28,288 bases of DNA from CAMDPA01 sp050186055 (GCA_050186055.1 JBFWYV010000027.1:1-28288); one strand, 5' to 3'. Positions 1 through 8,133 are shown, counted from the first letter of the stretch. Notes: a model not told the origin generated them from the letters alone. Numbers and translations: made by a program.

Positions 1-603
1 TGTGCCGCTGGGAAACGCCTTGTTGCCGGTGAACACGACGCGCCCGATCTTGATCCGCGATCCTTCGCGGACATCGATCGAAACATCCACGCGGCCCGGT
101 CCCTGCGGTGTTGCGCGGACGTCGACTGCGGCGTCCTCGTAGCCCTTGGATTTGTAGAGCGCGCGGACGCTTGCGGTCGCTGCATGTCCCGTCGCGCCGG
201 AGTACGGAGCGCCAAGTTTGAGTGCGGCTGCCTTTTTGACGGCCTCGGTATCGACGGCGCTGTTCCCGGACACCTTCACGCTCGCCGTTACGGGAAGCTC
301 GCTCACCGCCACCACAAGGCGTGAGCCTTTCAGCGAGATTCTGACGTCGGCGAACTGTCCGGTCGCGAACAGACGCTTGAGCGCCGCGTCGATGGATGCC
401 CGATCATAGGCATCGCCAGCCTTCAGCTTGAGGTAATGACGCACGGTTTCGGCGGAAATGCGGGCGGCGCCGGTCACATCGATGGCTGAGATCCGGGGCG
501 CGGCGGCCAAGGGCCGGGCGGTGACGGCCAGACAGAGCGCGACGAATGCCGCTGCGAGCAGTCGCAAGGATCGATTGCGGATGAGATTGCAGGCTCTGAA
601 CAC
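1..603 (-). CDS. POTRA-domain outer-membrane protein, BamA/TamA-like (partial, 3' end outside window)
   Basis: The reading frame is open from a GTG at 603 to the left edge, giving 201 N-terminal residues. It begins with a signal peptide-like segment (basic start, then LRLLAAAFVALCLAVTA, then a cleavage-like ARPLAAA). Two POTRA-like modules follow. The first contains ISAIDVTGAARISAETV and ALKRLFATGQFADVRI, and the next contains VKVSGNSAVDTEAVKKAA and a SIDVREGSRIKIG/VVFTGNKAFPSGT segment, the pattern seen in BamA and TamA. POTRA domains bind periplasmic clients ahead of a C-terminal beta-barrel; that barrel would lie outside the window, so it is not seen. The gene follows the exporter fusion-protein gene on the same strand after 114 bases, so co-transcription is likely. 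It is probably a BamA/TamA-family paralogue rather than the essential BamA, because the usual bamA neighbours are absent. A ShlB/FhaC-type transporter is the alternative. The GTG start has only a weak ribosome-binding site. Confidence 0.7.
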   Translation of the reverse strand, partial: MFRACNLIRNRSLRLLAAAFVALCLAVTARPLAAAPRISAIDVTGAARISAETVRHYLKLKAGDAYDRASIDAALKRLFATGQFADVRISLKGSRLVVAVSELPVTASVKVSGNSAVDTEAVKKAAALKLGAPYSGATGHAATASVRALYKSKGYEDAAVDVRATPQGPGRVDVSIDVREGSRIKIGRVVFTGNKAFPSGT

Positions 604-717
604 GGCGCCACGCTCACAACTTGCGCCAAGGCGCGCCGGGCCGGGCCGGCAGCGCCTTCCACAGGTGCGAGGAGCATCAGAAAAATGGCCATAATGGGCC
701 GTCTTCCGTCCGCCGGG

Positions 718-1884
718 TTATGGTCGGGGACGGAAGAAGACATCGGCTCGCATGCCCGGCTTCAGAGGTACGCCGCCGTTCAGTTCGATGATGACCTCGA
801 GAACCTCAACGTCGGTGGCCCGCCGCGGTCCGCGTGCGCCGATGCGCGGCGGCGAGAGCGTCGGAGCGATGCTGGTCACCCGTCCCTCGAAAGTCCGGCC
901 CGGATAGCTCGTCGAGCGCACGAACACCTCCTGGTTTGCAGCGACCTTCGCCACATCGCCGGCATCGACCTCGGCAATGACCCGCATCGCCGACATGTCG
1001 CCAATCACGGCCAGGGGCACGTCCGGAGATGGCGCAACGATCTCGCCGCGCTTGGCGTTGATCTGCAGGACCGTGCCGGCTCGCGGCGCACGGATCCGGG
1101 TCTTCTCCAGCACGGCTTCGGCCATGGCGACCTCGGCGCGGCCGGCGCTGACCGCCGATTCGCTGCGATCAGGCGCCGGCAATCCGGATTTCGACGCGGC
1201 GTTCGCGAGTTCGATCTGTTCACGCGCAAGGCGAGCCTGCGCCTGCTTGAGACGGTTGCGTGCGGACTGGACATCCTGGGTGCTGCCGCGTCCATCGCGC
1301 TGGGCCGCCAGTGCGCTGTCGAGGGCGATGCGCGCGCCGGTCAATGCCCGTTCTGCGTTGTAGACGTCATCCTCCGCATTGCGGACGGACTCGCGTGCCT
1401 TGTCGAGCTTCTGGCGGTCCCGGTCCTGCTTGCGCGCGCCGGCTTCCGCCTCGGCAGCCGCCAGCCTCGCACGGGCCTCGTCGTCATCGAGGCTGATGAC
1501 GACCTCGTCGGCTTCGACCACGGATCCGACTTTCACCCGCACGTCCTTGACCCGTCCCAGGATCGGCGTGCCGATGCGGATCTCGCCGGACTTGGGCTCC
1601 ACGCGGCCCGGTGCGGCGGCAACCCACTCGGGCTCCCGGTTCTGCCCGTCTGAAACGTTCTGTGCGGTGACGATCCGGCCGGGCTCGGGCGTCTTAACCG
1701 CGACCCGGGGAAACAGGCTGGACGTGCGGGCGTCAGCCAGTGAAATCGCGGCGTTCGCTTGAGAATTCCCCACGCCCTTCAGCATGGAGAGCGAGGCGTA
1801 GCCGCCGGCGCCAGCCAGAACGGCGAGCGCGACGATGAGCCACCACATCCGGTTCATGGGACCTCTGTTTTGATCGTCATACAT
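718..1884 (-). CDS. HlyD/DevB-family membrane fusion protein of an ABC exporter
   Basis: This is a periplasmic adaptor that would link an inner-membrane ABC exporter to an outer-membrane partner. The 388-residue product has one N-terminal membrane segment (about residues 14-32, WWLIVALAVLAGAGGYASL). A biotinyl-lipoyl half follows (GRVEPKSGEIRIGTPILGRV then VKVGSVVEADEVVISLDDD), then a long Ala/Arg/Glu-rich coiled-coil hairpin from about 135 to 230. The second lipoyl half is RIRAPRAGTVLQINAKRGEI, and a beta-barrel region ends in LKPGMRADVFF. This order matches the DevB subgroup of HlyD proteins. The ATG at 1884 overlaps the last bases of the upstream ATPase gene and has GAGGT about nine bases before it; an ATG at 1857 (MNRMWW) preceded by AGAGG is an alternative. 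The overlap implies translational coupling with the ATPase. The exported substrate cannot be told. Confidence 0.86.
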   Translation of the reverse strand: MYDDQNRGPMNRMWWLIVALAVLAGAGGYASLSMLKGVGNSQANAAISLADARTSSLFPRVAVKTPEPGRIVTAQNVSDGQNREPEWVAAAPGRVEPKSGEIRIGTPILGRVKDVRVKVGSVVEADEVVISLDDDEARARLAAAEAEAGARKQDRDRQKLDKARESVRNAEDDVYNAERALTGARIALDSALAAQRDGRGSTQDVQSARNRLKQAQARLAREQIELANAASKSGLPAPDRSESAVSAGRAEVAMAEAVLEKTRIRAPRAGTVLQINAKRGEIVAPSPDVPLAVIGDMSAMRVIAEVDAGDVAKVAANQEVFVRSTSYPGRTFEGRVTSIAPTLSPPRIGARGPRRATDVEVLEVIIELNGGVPLKPGMRADVFFRPRP

Positions 1885-2710
1885 GGGCGGAGACCTCAGT
1901 CGAAAAAGTTGTGCCCGATCCGCAGAAGAGCGAATCATCATGCTCATCGGTCCGCAGCGCCGCTGCCGGTGCGGCCGCTGGAACTTGCGCCGCCCGGCAT
2001 TGCCGCGGCCGCTCGTCGCTGACGATATATCCGTCCTCGATCTTAATGATGCGGTCTGCGTAGTCGAGCAGCCGGTGATCGTGAGTCACCGCCAGCACGG
2101 CCCGGCCCGGGTCTTGTGCCACTTCCGACAGCAGCTTCATCACGGCCTTGCCGTTTTCGCTGTCGAGCGCCGCCGTCGGCTCGTCCGCCAGGATTACGCT
2201 GGGTGAGCCTGCCAGTGCGCGGGCGATCGCCACCCGCTGCTTCTCGCCGCCGCTGAGCTTGGCGGGATAGGCCTTGATGCGATGGGAAAGGCCAACCTCG
2301 CGCAGGGCGTTGGCTGCCATCTCCACCGGAGCCGCCGACGCCGTGCGCCTGACGTCCATCGCCAGCAGCACGTTGTCGAGAACCGTCAGTGTCGGGAACA
2401 GATTGTAGGACTGGAACACGAAGCCGATATGGCGACGGCGCAGGTCGGCCTGGGCTTCCGCGGCGAGCCCGGTTGCCGATTCTCCGAGCAAGCGAAGGTC
2501 GCCAGCAGTCGGAGTCATCAGGCATCCGAGGATGGACAGCAGTGTCGTCTTGCCGCTTCCCGATGGTCCCATCAGCAAGGTCAGCTCACCCGGCTTCAGC
2601 TCGATATCGATCCCCTTCAGGACCGTATTGGCGAGCGGACCGCTGCCGTGCGTCTTCACTATTCCCTGCGCTGCCAGCAGCGGAGCCGATGTCTTAGCCG
2701 TCCTAGCCAT
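1877..2710 (-). CDS. ABC exporter ATP-binding protein (DevA/MacB/LolD-like)
   Basis: This is the cytoplasmic ATPase that powers the exporter formed with the neighbouring permease and fusion protein. The 277-residue product has all nucleotide-binding motifs: Walker A GPSGSGKTT (48-56), Q-loop VFQSYN (Q100), signature LSGGEKQR (152-159), Walker B VILADEP (172-178) and the switch histidine AVTHD (H210). The MDV..NVLLAM and SYNLFPTLTVLDNV region resembles the DevA/LolD/MacB group that pairs with FtsX-fold permeases. The start at 2710 (MARTAK) is chosen because GGGAGGG lies about ten bases upstream; the frame stays open to 2824, so a longer product from 2749 is possible. The C-terminal 35 residues past the D-loop are Ala-rich and poorly conserved in such proteins. 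The stop at 1877 overlaps the start of the fusion-protein gene. Confidence 0.9.
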   Translation of the reverse strand: MARTAKTSAPLLAAQGIVKTHGSGPLANTVLKGIDIELKPGELTLLMGPSGSGKTTLLSILGCLMTPTAGDLRLLGESATGLAAEAQADLRRRHIGFVFQSYNLFPTLTVLDNVLLAMDVRRTASAAPVEMAANALREVGLSHRIKAYPAKLSGGEKQRVAIARALAGSPSVILADEPTAALDSENGKAVMKLLSEVAQDPGRAVLAVTHDHRLLDYADRIIKIEDGYIVSDERPRQCRAAQVPAAAPAAALRTDEHDDSLFCGSGTTFSTEVSAHV

Positions 2711-2830
2711 GTCGATTGCACCCTCCCAGGTGTCGCCTCGTGCATTCATGCCTGGAGTTTGCCGCAGCGGCGCCAGAGACGCAGTTCCCCACGGGACACC
2801 GGAAGCCACAGGCTCGATCATCACATCAGG

Positions 2831-3997
2831 TCAGCGGCTGAACACGCCGGCGGGATCGATGCGCGTAACCTTGAGGATGGCTGACATGGCCGCGATGACG
2901 CACATGCCGATGGTGACCCCGAACAGTGCCGCTGCAAGCTTGGGCGTCATCACTACCGTCATGGTGGTGTCGGCGGCGGCCCAGACCACGGCCATGCTGA
3001 GCCCCATCCCCAGCACGTAGCCGACGAGGGCGCTGATCAGGGCCTGCATCAGGATGACGTGGTGAATGTAGCTTCCCGACGCTCCCAGGGCGCGCAGAGT
3101 CGCGAACTCGTTGAGATGGTCCTTGGTGCTCGCATAGAGCGTCTGCGCGACGATCACCACGCCCACGATCAGGCCGAGAATGGCGCCTGCGATCAACGCT
3201 GCGCCGGCGCCGGTCTGAAACAGCCAGTAGTCGAGGCTCCGGGTGCGGAATTCATCGTGAGTCAGCACCTCCACGTCCGGCAGCCGGGCCGAGAGCCGGG
3301 CGCGCACGTCGTCGATGTTCGCACCCGGCGTCACCCGGACCAGCGCATAGGACGCCTGGCCGGGAGACGCATCGAGCAGCGACTCCGCGCGCGGGAGAGT
3401 GGTGAAGATGTAGGGAAGCGTCGTGAACGAGCGGATGCCGTGGGTCACCGCTGCAACCTTGACCCGCCGCCCGTTGATCTCAGCCCGATCGTCGAGCCCG
3501 TTGATGCCCAGGTCGGTGAAGTAGGTCCGGTCGGCCGCGACGGCGTCGGGCTTCTCCAGCGCGCCGAGGCTGCCCTCCTGGATGTTCCAGGGAGAGAGCC
3601 CCCCGGCGGTCCAGTCCGATCCGACGACGAGCACGGCCGTCGAGCCGCCCTTGGGCTTTCGCCAGCTCGCAAATCCGACCATCAGGTCCTCAGCCGCCGC
3701 CACGCCCCTGGTCGACAGCGCCGCGTACTTCTCGCGTCCGTTCAGAAATGCAGGATCGTCAAAGCTTTTCGTACCGATCGGCACGATCCAGAGATCTGCC
3801 TTCACCTGGTCGAGCACGGCGGCAATGGTTCGCTCGGAGCCGAGATAGAGGCCGCATTGGACGGCCACGAGGACGACCGAGAACACGATGCCCGTCAGCG
3901 TTACGGTCAGGCTGACGACATCGTGGAACAGGTTGCGGAAGGCGAGCTTCGGAGCCATCCAGATGGTCTTGAGCCGTGTGCCTGTAGAGTCCCTCAT
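2831..3997 (-). CDS. ABC exporter permease, FtsX-fold (DevC-like)
   Basis: This is the membrane subunit of the exporter. The 388-residue product has the MacB/FtsX plan: one N-terminal membrane helix (about 24-50, VSLTVTLTGIVFSVVLVAV), a large periplasmic domain (about 55-265) and three C-terminal helices (around AGAALIAGAILGLIVGVVIV, LMQALISALVGYVLGMGLSM and AALFGVTIGMCVIAAMSAIL). The cytoplasmic loop DHLNEFATLRALGASGSYI is the coupling segment typical of FtsX permeases, and the KVTRIDPAGVF ending is typical too. The ATG at 3997 is preceded by GGGTGAGG; the frame extends to 4165 but the extension lacks membrane or domain features. The gene is the first of four consecutive minus-strand genes (permease, ATPase, fusion protein, POTRA protein). 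DevBCA of cyanobacteria exports glycolipids and related systems export other lipids or peptides; the cargo here is unknown. Confidence 0.87.
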   Translation of the reverse strand: MRDSTGTRLKTIWMAPKLAFRNLFHDVVSLTVTLTGIVFSVVLVAVQCGLYLGSERTIAAVLDQVKADLWIVPIGTKSFDDPAFLNGREKYAALSTRGVAAAEDLMVGFASWRKPKGGSTAVLVVGSDWTAGGLSPWNIQEGSLGALEKPDAVAADRTYFTDLGINGLDDRAEINGRRVKVAAVTHGIRSFTTLPYIFTTLPRAESLLDASPGQASYALVRVTPGANIDDVRARLSARLPDVEVLTHDEFRTRSLDYWLFQTGAGAALIAGAILGLIVGVVIVAQTLYASTKDHLNEFATLRALGASGSYIHHVILMQALISALVGYVLGMGLSMAVVWAAADTTMTVVMTPKLAAALFGVTIGMCVIAAMSAILKVTRIDPAGVFSR

Positions 3998-4152
3998 TGC
4001 CTCACCCTTCTCGCTTCCGTGTATCAACTCGCTGTTTCGAACTTCCGGTCTGGCGACATCCGGCTGAGCGGCCGGATACGGAGAGCTTGACCATGCGTGC
4101 CTCCGGATCCGGCCCTGTCTGCCCGTGTCCTGCGTCTCGTTCGTATCAGGCG

Positions 4153-4791
4153 TTATTCCGTGCAAGGGACCGTTACTGTGATGCCGGCGCTCGGGATGAA
4201 GCGCTTGCAGTCAGAGGACGCACGGCTGGCCTCGCCTTTGTCCGACGCGGACTTGACGACGGGGCGCTCCGACGGTTTGGCAGAGACCTTGGCGACCGGC
4301 GCCGTGCCCTGGCTGTTGCTCGAGAGCTGCTGCACCAGCTTCTGCGCCTTCGCTGTCTGCTCGGCCTGGGCATCGGCTGCGGTCGAGTCATCGCCGGACA
4401 GCGCGGCGTCCTTGGCGGCGGCTTTGGCCTTGGCGATCCGGGCGGCAGCCTCGGCCTTCGCCTTTGCCTTCGCCTTTGCGGCCGCAGCGTGACGGGCCTT
4501 TGCCTTCGCAATCGCGGCGCGGTGTGCAGCCGCCTTGCGATATTCGATCTCGGCCTCGTGCCTCTGATACTGGAGCGCGCGGCGACGCTTGATGTGGTAG
4601 CGCCGGATCGCCTCGTTCTGGCGCTCCATGATGGAGTTGTCGGCCTTGCCGGCGTAGAGGTGACCGCCTAGAACGGCTCCTGCGACGGCACACCCGACGC
4701 AGAAGCGGAAGCCGCGCGCCTCGGACTGGCTGGTTTGGGCCGATAGGGCCGCGATGATCGCAACGGCGAGGGCGATGGCTTTCTTGAACAT
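4153..4791 (-). CDS. Exported Ala/Lys-rich protein of unknown function
   Basis: I do not assign a function. The 212-residue product begins with a signal peptide (MFKKAIALAVAIIAALSAQT) and a short Cys/Gly-rich hydrophobic stretch (FCVGCAVAGAVLGGHLYAG, about 29-47). A basic Tyr/Arg segment follows (RRYHIKRRRALQYQRHEAEI). About 50 residues of low-complexity Ala/Lys repeats (AKAKAKAEAAARIAKAKA) should form a helix or coiled coil. The C-terminal tail DCKRFIPSAGITVTVPC carries two cysteines that could form a disulfide; similar tails occur, from memory, on uncharacterised bradyrhizobial envelope proteins. The start at 4791 is favoured by GGGAGA seven bases upstream and by the clean signal peptide; the open frame extends to 4899. 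It lies 155 bases upstream of the exporter permease on the same strand. A TolA-like envelope-spanning helix is one possibility. Confidence 0.75.
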   Translation of the reverse strand: MFKKAIALAVAIIAALSAQTSQSEARGFRFCVGCAVAGAVLGGHLYAGKADNSIMERQNEAIRRYHIKRRRALQYQRHEAEIEYRKAAAHRAAIAKAKARHAAAAKAKAKAKAEAAARIAKAKAAAKDAALSGDDSTAADAQAEQTAKAQKLVQQLSSNSQGTAPVAKVSAKPSERPVVKSASDKGEASRASSDCKRFIPSAGITVTVPCTE

Positions 4792-5107
4792 GACAGTCTC
4801 CCGTCGGGGTTTTGCTTGATCTTCGTTTGTTGATCCGCTGGCGGCCCGCGCTCCCGCGCCGGACCAGCCCGATGTCCCGAGATTGCCCGTTATATCCACG
4901 GCCTGCTGTTCCGCATGGGACAGGCTGCGTCAGTGTGAATACGGAGCTGGACGGAAACCACGCGGGTGGTCCGGCGCTCCGCCATGTCACCCGGGAAACA
5001 GCCGATCGCCGTCCGCCGCATTATGGAACGGCGGTTCGGAGCGGCGGGCTCCGGATTTGCGCCCGGCGGAATGCGTTCGCCGCGGCCGGTGACCTGGAGA
5101 TCATCTC
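4792..5107. other. Divergent intergenic region, 316 bases
   Basis: This lies between the exported Ala/Lys-rich gene (minus) and the DUF2147 gene (plus), so promoters for both should be here. I saw no convincing sigma-70 pair, palindrome or RNA gene; the only clear signals are the two ribosome-binding sites at its ends. Confidence 0.5.
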
Positions 5108-5533
5108 ATGCGCACGAACCGAAGCACTCTCGGACGAATTCTTATTGCCCTCGCGACTGGCATCGTCGCCGCAGGGGCCGGCACGGCACAGGCCGCGGCA
5201 CCGGTCGGTGTCTGGATCGATCATACCGGCCGCGGCGCCGTGGAGATTTCCGACTGCAACGGAAAGCTATGCGGAAGGATCGTCTGGATCGAGAGCAACG
5301 ACGATCAGCAAATTTGCGGCATGGCCATTATCGGCGATGCGAAGCCGGTCGCGCCGGGCCGCTGGGATGGCGGCTGGATCCTCGATCCGGAAGACGGCCT
5401 TCGCTACAATGTCGAGCTGACGCCGCTCGGTGACACACGGCTCAAAGTGACCGGCTATCTAGGCACCAGGCTGCTCAGTGAGACAATGATCTGGAAGCGC
5501 GCTCCGGCGGAGCTCAAGCGCTGCACGACATGA
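5108..5533 (+). CDS. DUF2147 family periplasmic protein
   Basis: The 141-residue product has a signal peptide (residues 1-29, ending TAQA) and then a single compact DUF2147 domain. Diagnostic features are the opening APVGVWIDHTGRGAVEI, the CNGKLCGRIVWI segment with paired cysteines, the WDGGWILDPEDGLRYNVEL core and LKVTGYLGTRLLSETMIWKR near the C-terminus. DUF2147 proteins are small exported lipocalin-like beta proteins whose biochemical role is not established. GGAGAT lies about seven bases before the ATG. The gene stands alone, divergent from the Ala/Lys-rich gene and convergent with the flavin reductase gene, with a shared hairpin between the two stops. Confidence 0.85.
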   Translation: MRTNRSTLGRILIALATGIVAAGAGTAQAAAPVGVWIDHTGRGAVEISDCNGKLCGRIVWIESNDDQQICGMAIIGDAKPVAPGRWDGGWILDPEDGLRYNVELTPLGDTRLKVTGYLGTRLLSETMIWKRAPAELKRCTT

Positions 5534-5545
5534 GAGGCGGCAAAT

Positions 5546-5568
5546 AGGGGCCGGGCTACCCGGCCTCT
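5546..5568. terminator. Hairpin between convergent genes, possible bidirectional terminator
   Basis: Arms 5546-5555 and 5559-5568 form a ten-pair GC-rich stem (one G-T pair) with a three-base loop. It begins 13 bases after the DUF2147 stop and overlaps the flavin reductase stop. Neither side has a long T-run, so Rho-independent termination is uncertain. Confidence 0.5.
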
Positions 5569-6100
5569 ACCATCCGTGCACGAGCACCCAGTCCGTCTCC
5601 GCCGGCACCGCGGAAGGATGACCCACGCCGCAGTAGCGGCCACCGAAGAATACGAGGGGCTCCGCCGTGTCCGCCGCCACCCACTTGATCGAAAGCACGC
5701 GGCCGACAAAGATCTCATGGTCGCCGCCGTCATAGATTGCATGCCGTTCGCACTCGAAGTTGGCGAGTGCGCCAGGGATGAGCGGCACATCGAATTCGCC
5801 GAACACCGGGCGCACCAGCGCCCACTTCTCGCCCTTCGAGCGGGCGAACCGGCTCGATAGATCGTCCTGGCTGCGAGCCAGCACGCTGATGCCGAATTTC
5901 TCGACGGCCTGCCAGACGGCATGGCTCGCTGCGGTGCGTGCGACCGAGAACAGGACAAGCGGAGGGTTCAACGACACCGAGTTGAACGACGAAACGGTCA
6001 TGCCGATCAGTTGGCCGTCCGGAGCCCGCGCCGAGACGATGGCGACGCCGGTCGGAAACAAGCCGAGTGCGGCGCGAAAATCTGAAGATGTGAAGCTCAT
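5567..6100 (-). CDS. Flavin reductase family protein (HpaC-like)
   Basis: This enzyme would reduce FMN or FAD with NAD(P)H and hand the free reduced flavin to a monooxygenase. The 177-residue product is of full family length. It has the family opening FRAALGLFPTGVAIVSA, the flavin-binding GMTVSSFNSVSLNPPLVLFSV segment (about 33-53), VWQAVEKFGISVLARSQDDLS, and the closing GDHEIFVGRVLSI and LVFFGGRYCGVG elements. A GAGGCGAGGAT sequence directly precedes the ATG. The gene starts 58 bases after the enamidase-like gene on the same strand, so the two are probably one transcript. The natural partner in the window is the HpaB-type oxygenase at 8194-9672, which needs free FADH2. Physical separation from it by two genes is common for two-component monooxygenases. 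Confidence 0.88.
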   Translation of the reverse strand: MSFTSSDFRAALGLFPTGVAIVSARAPDGQLIGMTVSSFNSVSLNPPLVLFSVARTAASHAVWQAVEKFGISVLARSQDDLSSRFARSKGEKWALVRPVFGEFDVPLIPGALANFECERHAIYDGGDHEIFVGRVLSIKWVAADTAEPLVFFGGRYCGVGHPSAVPAETDWVLVHGW

Positions 6101-6158
6101 ATCCTCGCCTCGAATCGTTGCGTGCGGTCTCAGTGCGCCAGTCCGTCGTTTGCGTCAA

Positions 6159-7355
6159 TCAATGTCCGGCACCGCTATAGTCTTGCGCCACCGTGCATTT
6201 GGCGATGCGGATCTGGGATGTCGTGGCGGGCGTATTCCGGCTTCGCCCGACGAAGCGGGGCACGCCGCCGGAAACGACGGCGCCGACCGCCGCGATGTCG
6301 CCGTGCTTGATGGCCGCAAGCCCGGTCGTTTGCGTACCACCGTCCGGCGCGTCGATCAGCGCAACATCGCCGTCGCGGCCCGGCGCGAGCAAGCCGGAGT
6401 TGAGCCGGTACACCCGCGCGTTGCTGCCGGTGGCAGCGCATACGGCGAGTTCCGCCGGAATATCGGTCAGGCTGGCAATGTGCGCCATCGTATAGAGCAT
6501 GCCGAGCGGCATGATCCCGCTGCCGGTCGGCGTATCGGTTGCAATGATCAGGCGTGCCCAGGCGTCATGCCGCCGGGCGAGATTGGCGCATAGCAGCGTT
6601 GTGCGGAGGTTTCCGGCGGTGCAGACCTGCAGCGCGATGTCGCTCTCCTTGATGACACGCTCGAAATCGCGGTCGGGCATGGCGGTCGGGCCGCCGTTGA
6701 TATGAAAGGACACGTGCGGGCGCACGGACAGCAGGTGGTCTCCGGTGATAGCGCCGGAGCCCGGTATAGACGATCCTCCGGTATGCATCGTCGTGACCAT
6801 GCCGGCAGTTTTGGCTGCCGAGATCAGCGGGCCGTATTCGTAGGCATCCTTGACCGCACCGAACCCCGCCTTGGCCAGCCATACGCCTTTGCGCGCGATC
6901 TCGGTCAGATCCTGTCCGGTGAGACTAGGCTCAAGAATGACCGAGCCCGCATGCACCCGCATCCCGCCCGGCCGATAGGCTGCAAAGCAGCGCTGGGCGG
7001 CGAGCGCCAGCGCCTTGACGCCTTCGGCATCGCTGGGACGGCCCGGCACATGCACCTCCGAAGCGGAGATGGCAGTCGTCACGCCGCCGTGCAGGTAGCT
7101 TTCGAGATAGCCGACGGTTTTCTGCCGCGGCGTATAATCCCCGAACGTGATGTGGACGTGGCTGTCGATGAACCCGGGGACGGCGGTCGTGCCGGCGGCA
7201 TCGATCACGACGTCGCAAGCTTCGACGGCGGCGGCTGAAGCGGTCCCGGCGCTTTCGATAATGCCGTCGGCCATGACGATGGTGTCGCCGTCGGCAATCG
7301 GGTTCTCCCAGTCGCCGGAGACAATGGTGCCGATATTGTCGATCGCGGTGCGCAT
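6159..7355 (-). CDS. Enamidase-like metal-dependent amidohydrolase
   Basis: Amidohydrolase-superfamily enzyme most like enamidase, which in Eubacterium barkeri opens the ring of 1,4,5,6-tetrahydro-6-oxonicotinate to 2-formylglutarate and ammonia. The 398 residues match that family end to end from memory. They include NIGTIVSGDWENP near the start, the DSHVHITFGDYTPRQKT segment, YLHGGVTTAISASEVHVPGR, TTMHTGGSSIPGSGAITGD, VSFHINGGPTA and IATDTPTGSGIMPLG. Candidate metal ligands are all present: H66, H68, K169 (bridging lysine position), H191, H218 and catalytic D274. The C-terminal beta domain has the usual LAPGRDGDVALIDAP. The ATG at 7355 is preceded by GGGGTAGGC. It lies 58 bases upstream of the flavin reductase gene and is divergent from the carboxymuconolactone-decarboxylase-like gene. 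The enamidase class is well supported; the actual substrate may be a different cyclic enamide or lactam, because no 6-hydroxynicotinate reductase is in the window. Confidence 0.85.
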   Translation of the reverse strand: MRTAIDNIGTIVSGDWENPIADGDTIVMADGIIESAGTASAAAVEACDVVIDAAGTTAVPGFIDSHVHITFGDYTPRQKTVGYLESYLHGGVTTAISASEVHVPGRPSDAEGVKALALAAQRCFAAYRPGGMRVHAGSVILEPSLTGQDLTEIARKGVWLAKAGFGAVKDAYEYGPLISAAKTAGMVTTMHTGGSSIPGSGAITGDHLLSVRPHVSFHINGGPTAMPDRDFERVIKESDIALQVCTAGNLRTTLLCANLARRHDAWARLIIATDTPTGSGIMPLGMLYTMAHIASLTDIPAELAVCAATGSNARVYRLNSGLLAPGRDGDVALIDAPDGGTQTTGLAAIKHGDIAAVGAVVSGGVPRFVGRSRNTPATTSQIRIAKCTVAQDYSGAGH

Positions 7356-7587
7356 TGTTCAGCCTACCCCATTCTCGCAGTGGTCTAATTGGCTTGTCCC
7401 CGGCCAGGCAGATGGACGAGGCAGGCTTGTCTGCCGCCGCGTCGATCCGAGAAAGCATGTGCTGAGCCCGGTCTTCGGTTCCGCCCCCGCTGGGCTGCGG
7501 ACGCGGATTATCTCGTCGCCACGTCTGGGCACACGGCCGGGTTCCGCGCTAAGCTCCATGGCCAGCAAACCGAACCGGGAGTGAAAC

Positions 7588-8133
7588 ATGACGCGCATCG
7601 CCATCCTCAAGCGGGACCAGATGGACGCCGAGCAGGGCAAGGTATTCGATGATGTCAAGGCAGCGGGCGGGCCGCTCGGCGGTCCCTATTGGGCCTACAT
7701 TCGGTTTCCCAGGCTGATGCGCCTGGCGCAGGATATTTCGAGCTGCCTGGCTCAGGGCGGACTGACCAGGCGCGAGCGTCAGATGGCGCTTCTCGTCGCC
7801 GCCCGGTTCTGGAATGCGGCCTATCCCTGGGCGGCGCAGGCCCGCGCGGCGGTCAACATGGGCATTTCTCAGGAGATCCTCGATACCATCAACGCCGGCG
7901 CAACGCCGAAGCTCGAGGACAAGCGCGAGAAGATGGCCTACGACGTCGCGACAGAGATGCTCAACACGCGAAAGCTCAGCGACGGGACCTATGCTGCGGC
8001 AGCCGCTCTGTTCAACGAGAAAGAGCTGGTCAGTCTGGTTGCCACGGTCGGCCAGTTCTCGATGACGTGCCTGACCACCGTAGCCTACGACTGCACACCG
8101 ACCGACGACATGACGCAAAAGCTGAAGCGGTGA
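7588..8133 (+). CDS. Carboxymuconolactone decarboxylase (CMD/AhpD-like) family protein
   Basis: The 181-residue, all-helical product matches CMD-family single-domain proteins: GGPLGGPYWAYIRFPRLMRL near residues 29-48, then LTRRERQMALLVAARFWNAAYPWAAQARAA, then MGISQEILDTINAGATP and a closing LVSLVATVGQFSMTCLTTVAYD. The family includes 4-carboxymuconolactone decarboxylase and AhpD; here the AhpD redox CxxC is absent (the corresponding spot reads NAAYPWAAQ), so a lyase, isomerase or ligand-binding role is more likely than peroxidase recycling. GGGAGTG lies seven bases before the ATG. It is transcribed divergently from the enamidase-like gene and convergently with the monooxygenase gene, and belongs by position to the same catabolic cluster. 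The exact reaction is not inferable. Confidence 0.85.
   Translation: MTRIAILKRDQMDAEQGKVFDDVKAAGGPLGGPYWAYIRFPRLMRLAQDISSCLAQGGLTRRERQMALLVAARFWNAAYPWAAQARAAVNMGISQEILDTINAGATPKLEDKREKMAYDVATEMLNTRKLSDGTYAAAAALFNEKELVSLVATVGQFSMTCLTTVAYDCTPTDDMTQKLKR

Noticed and set aside
685..1653. A 322-codon plus-strand frame opposite the fusion protein
   Set aside because: Antisense to an intact HlyD-type protein; composition is that of a shadow frame.
3059..4090. A 343-codon plus-strand frame opposite the permease
   Set aside because: Antisense to an intact FtsX-type permease, with no recognisable domain.
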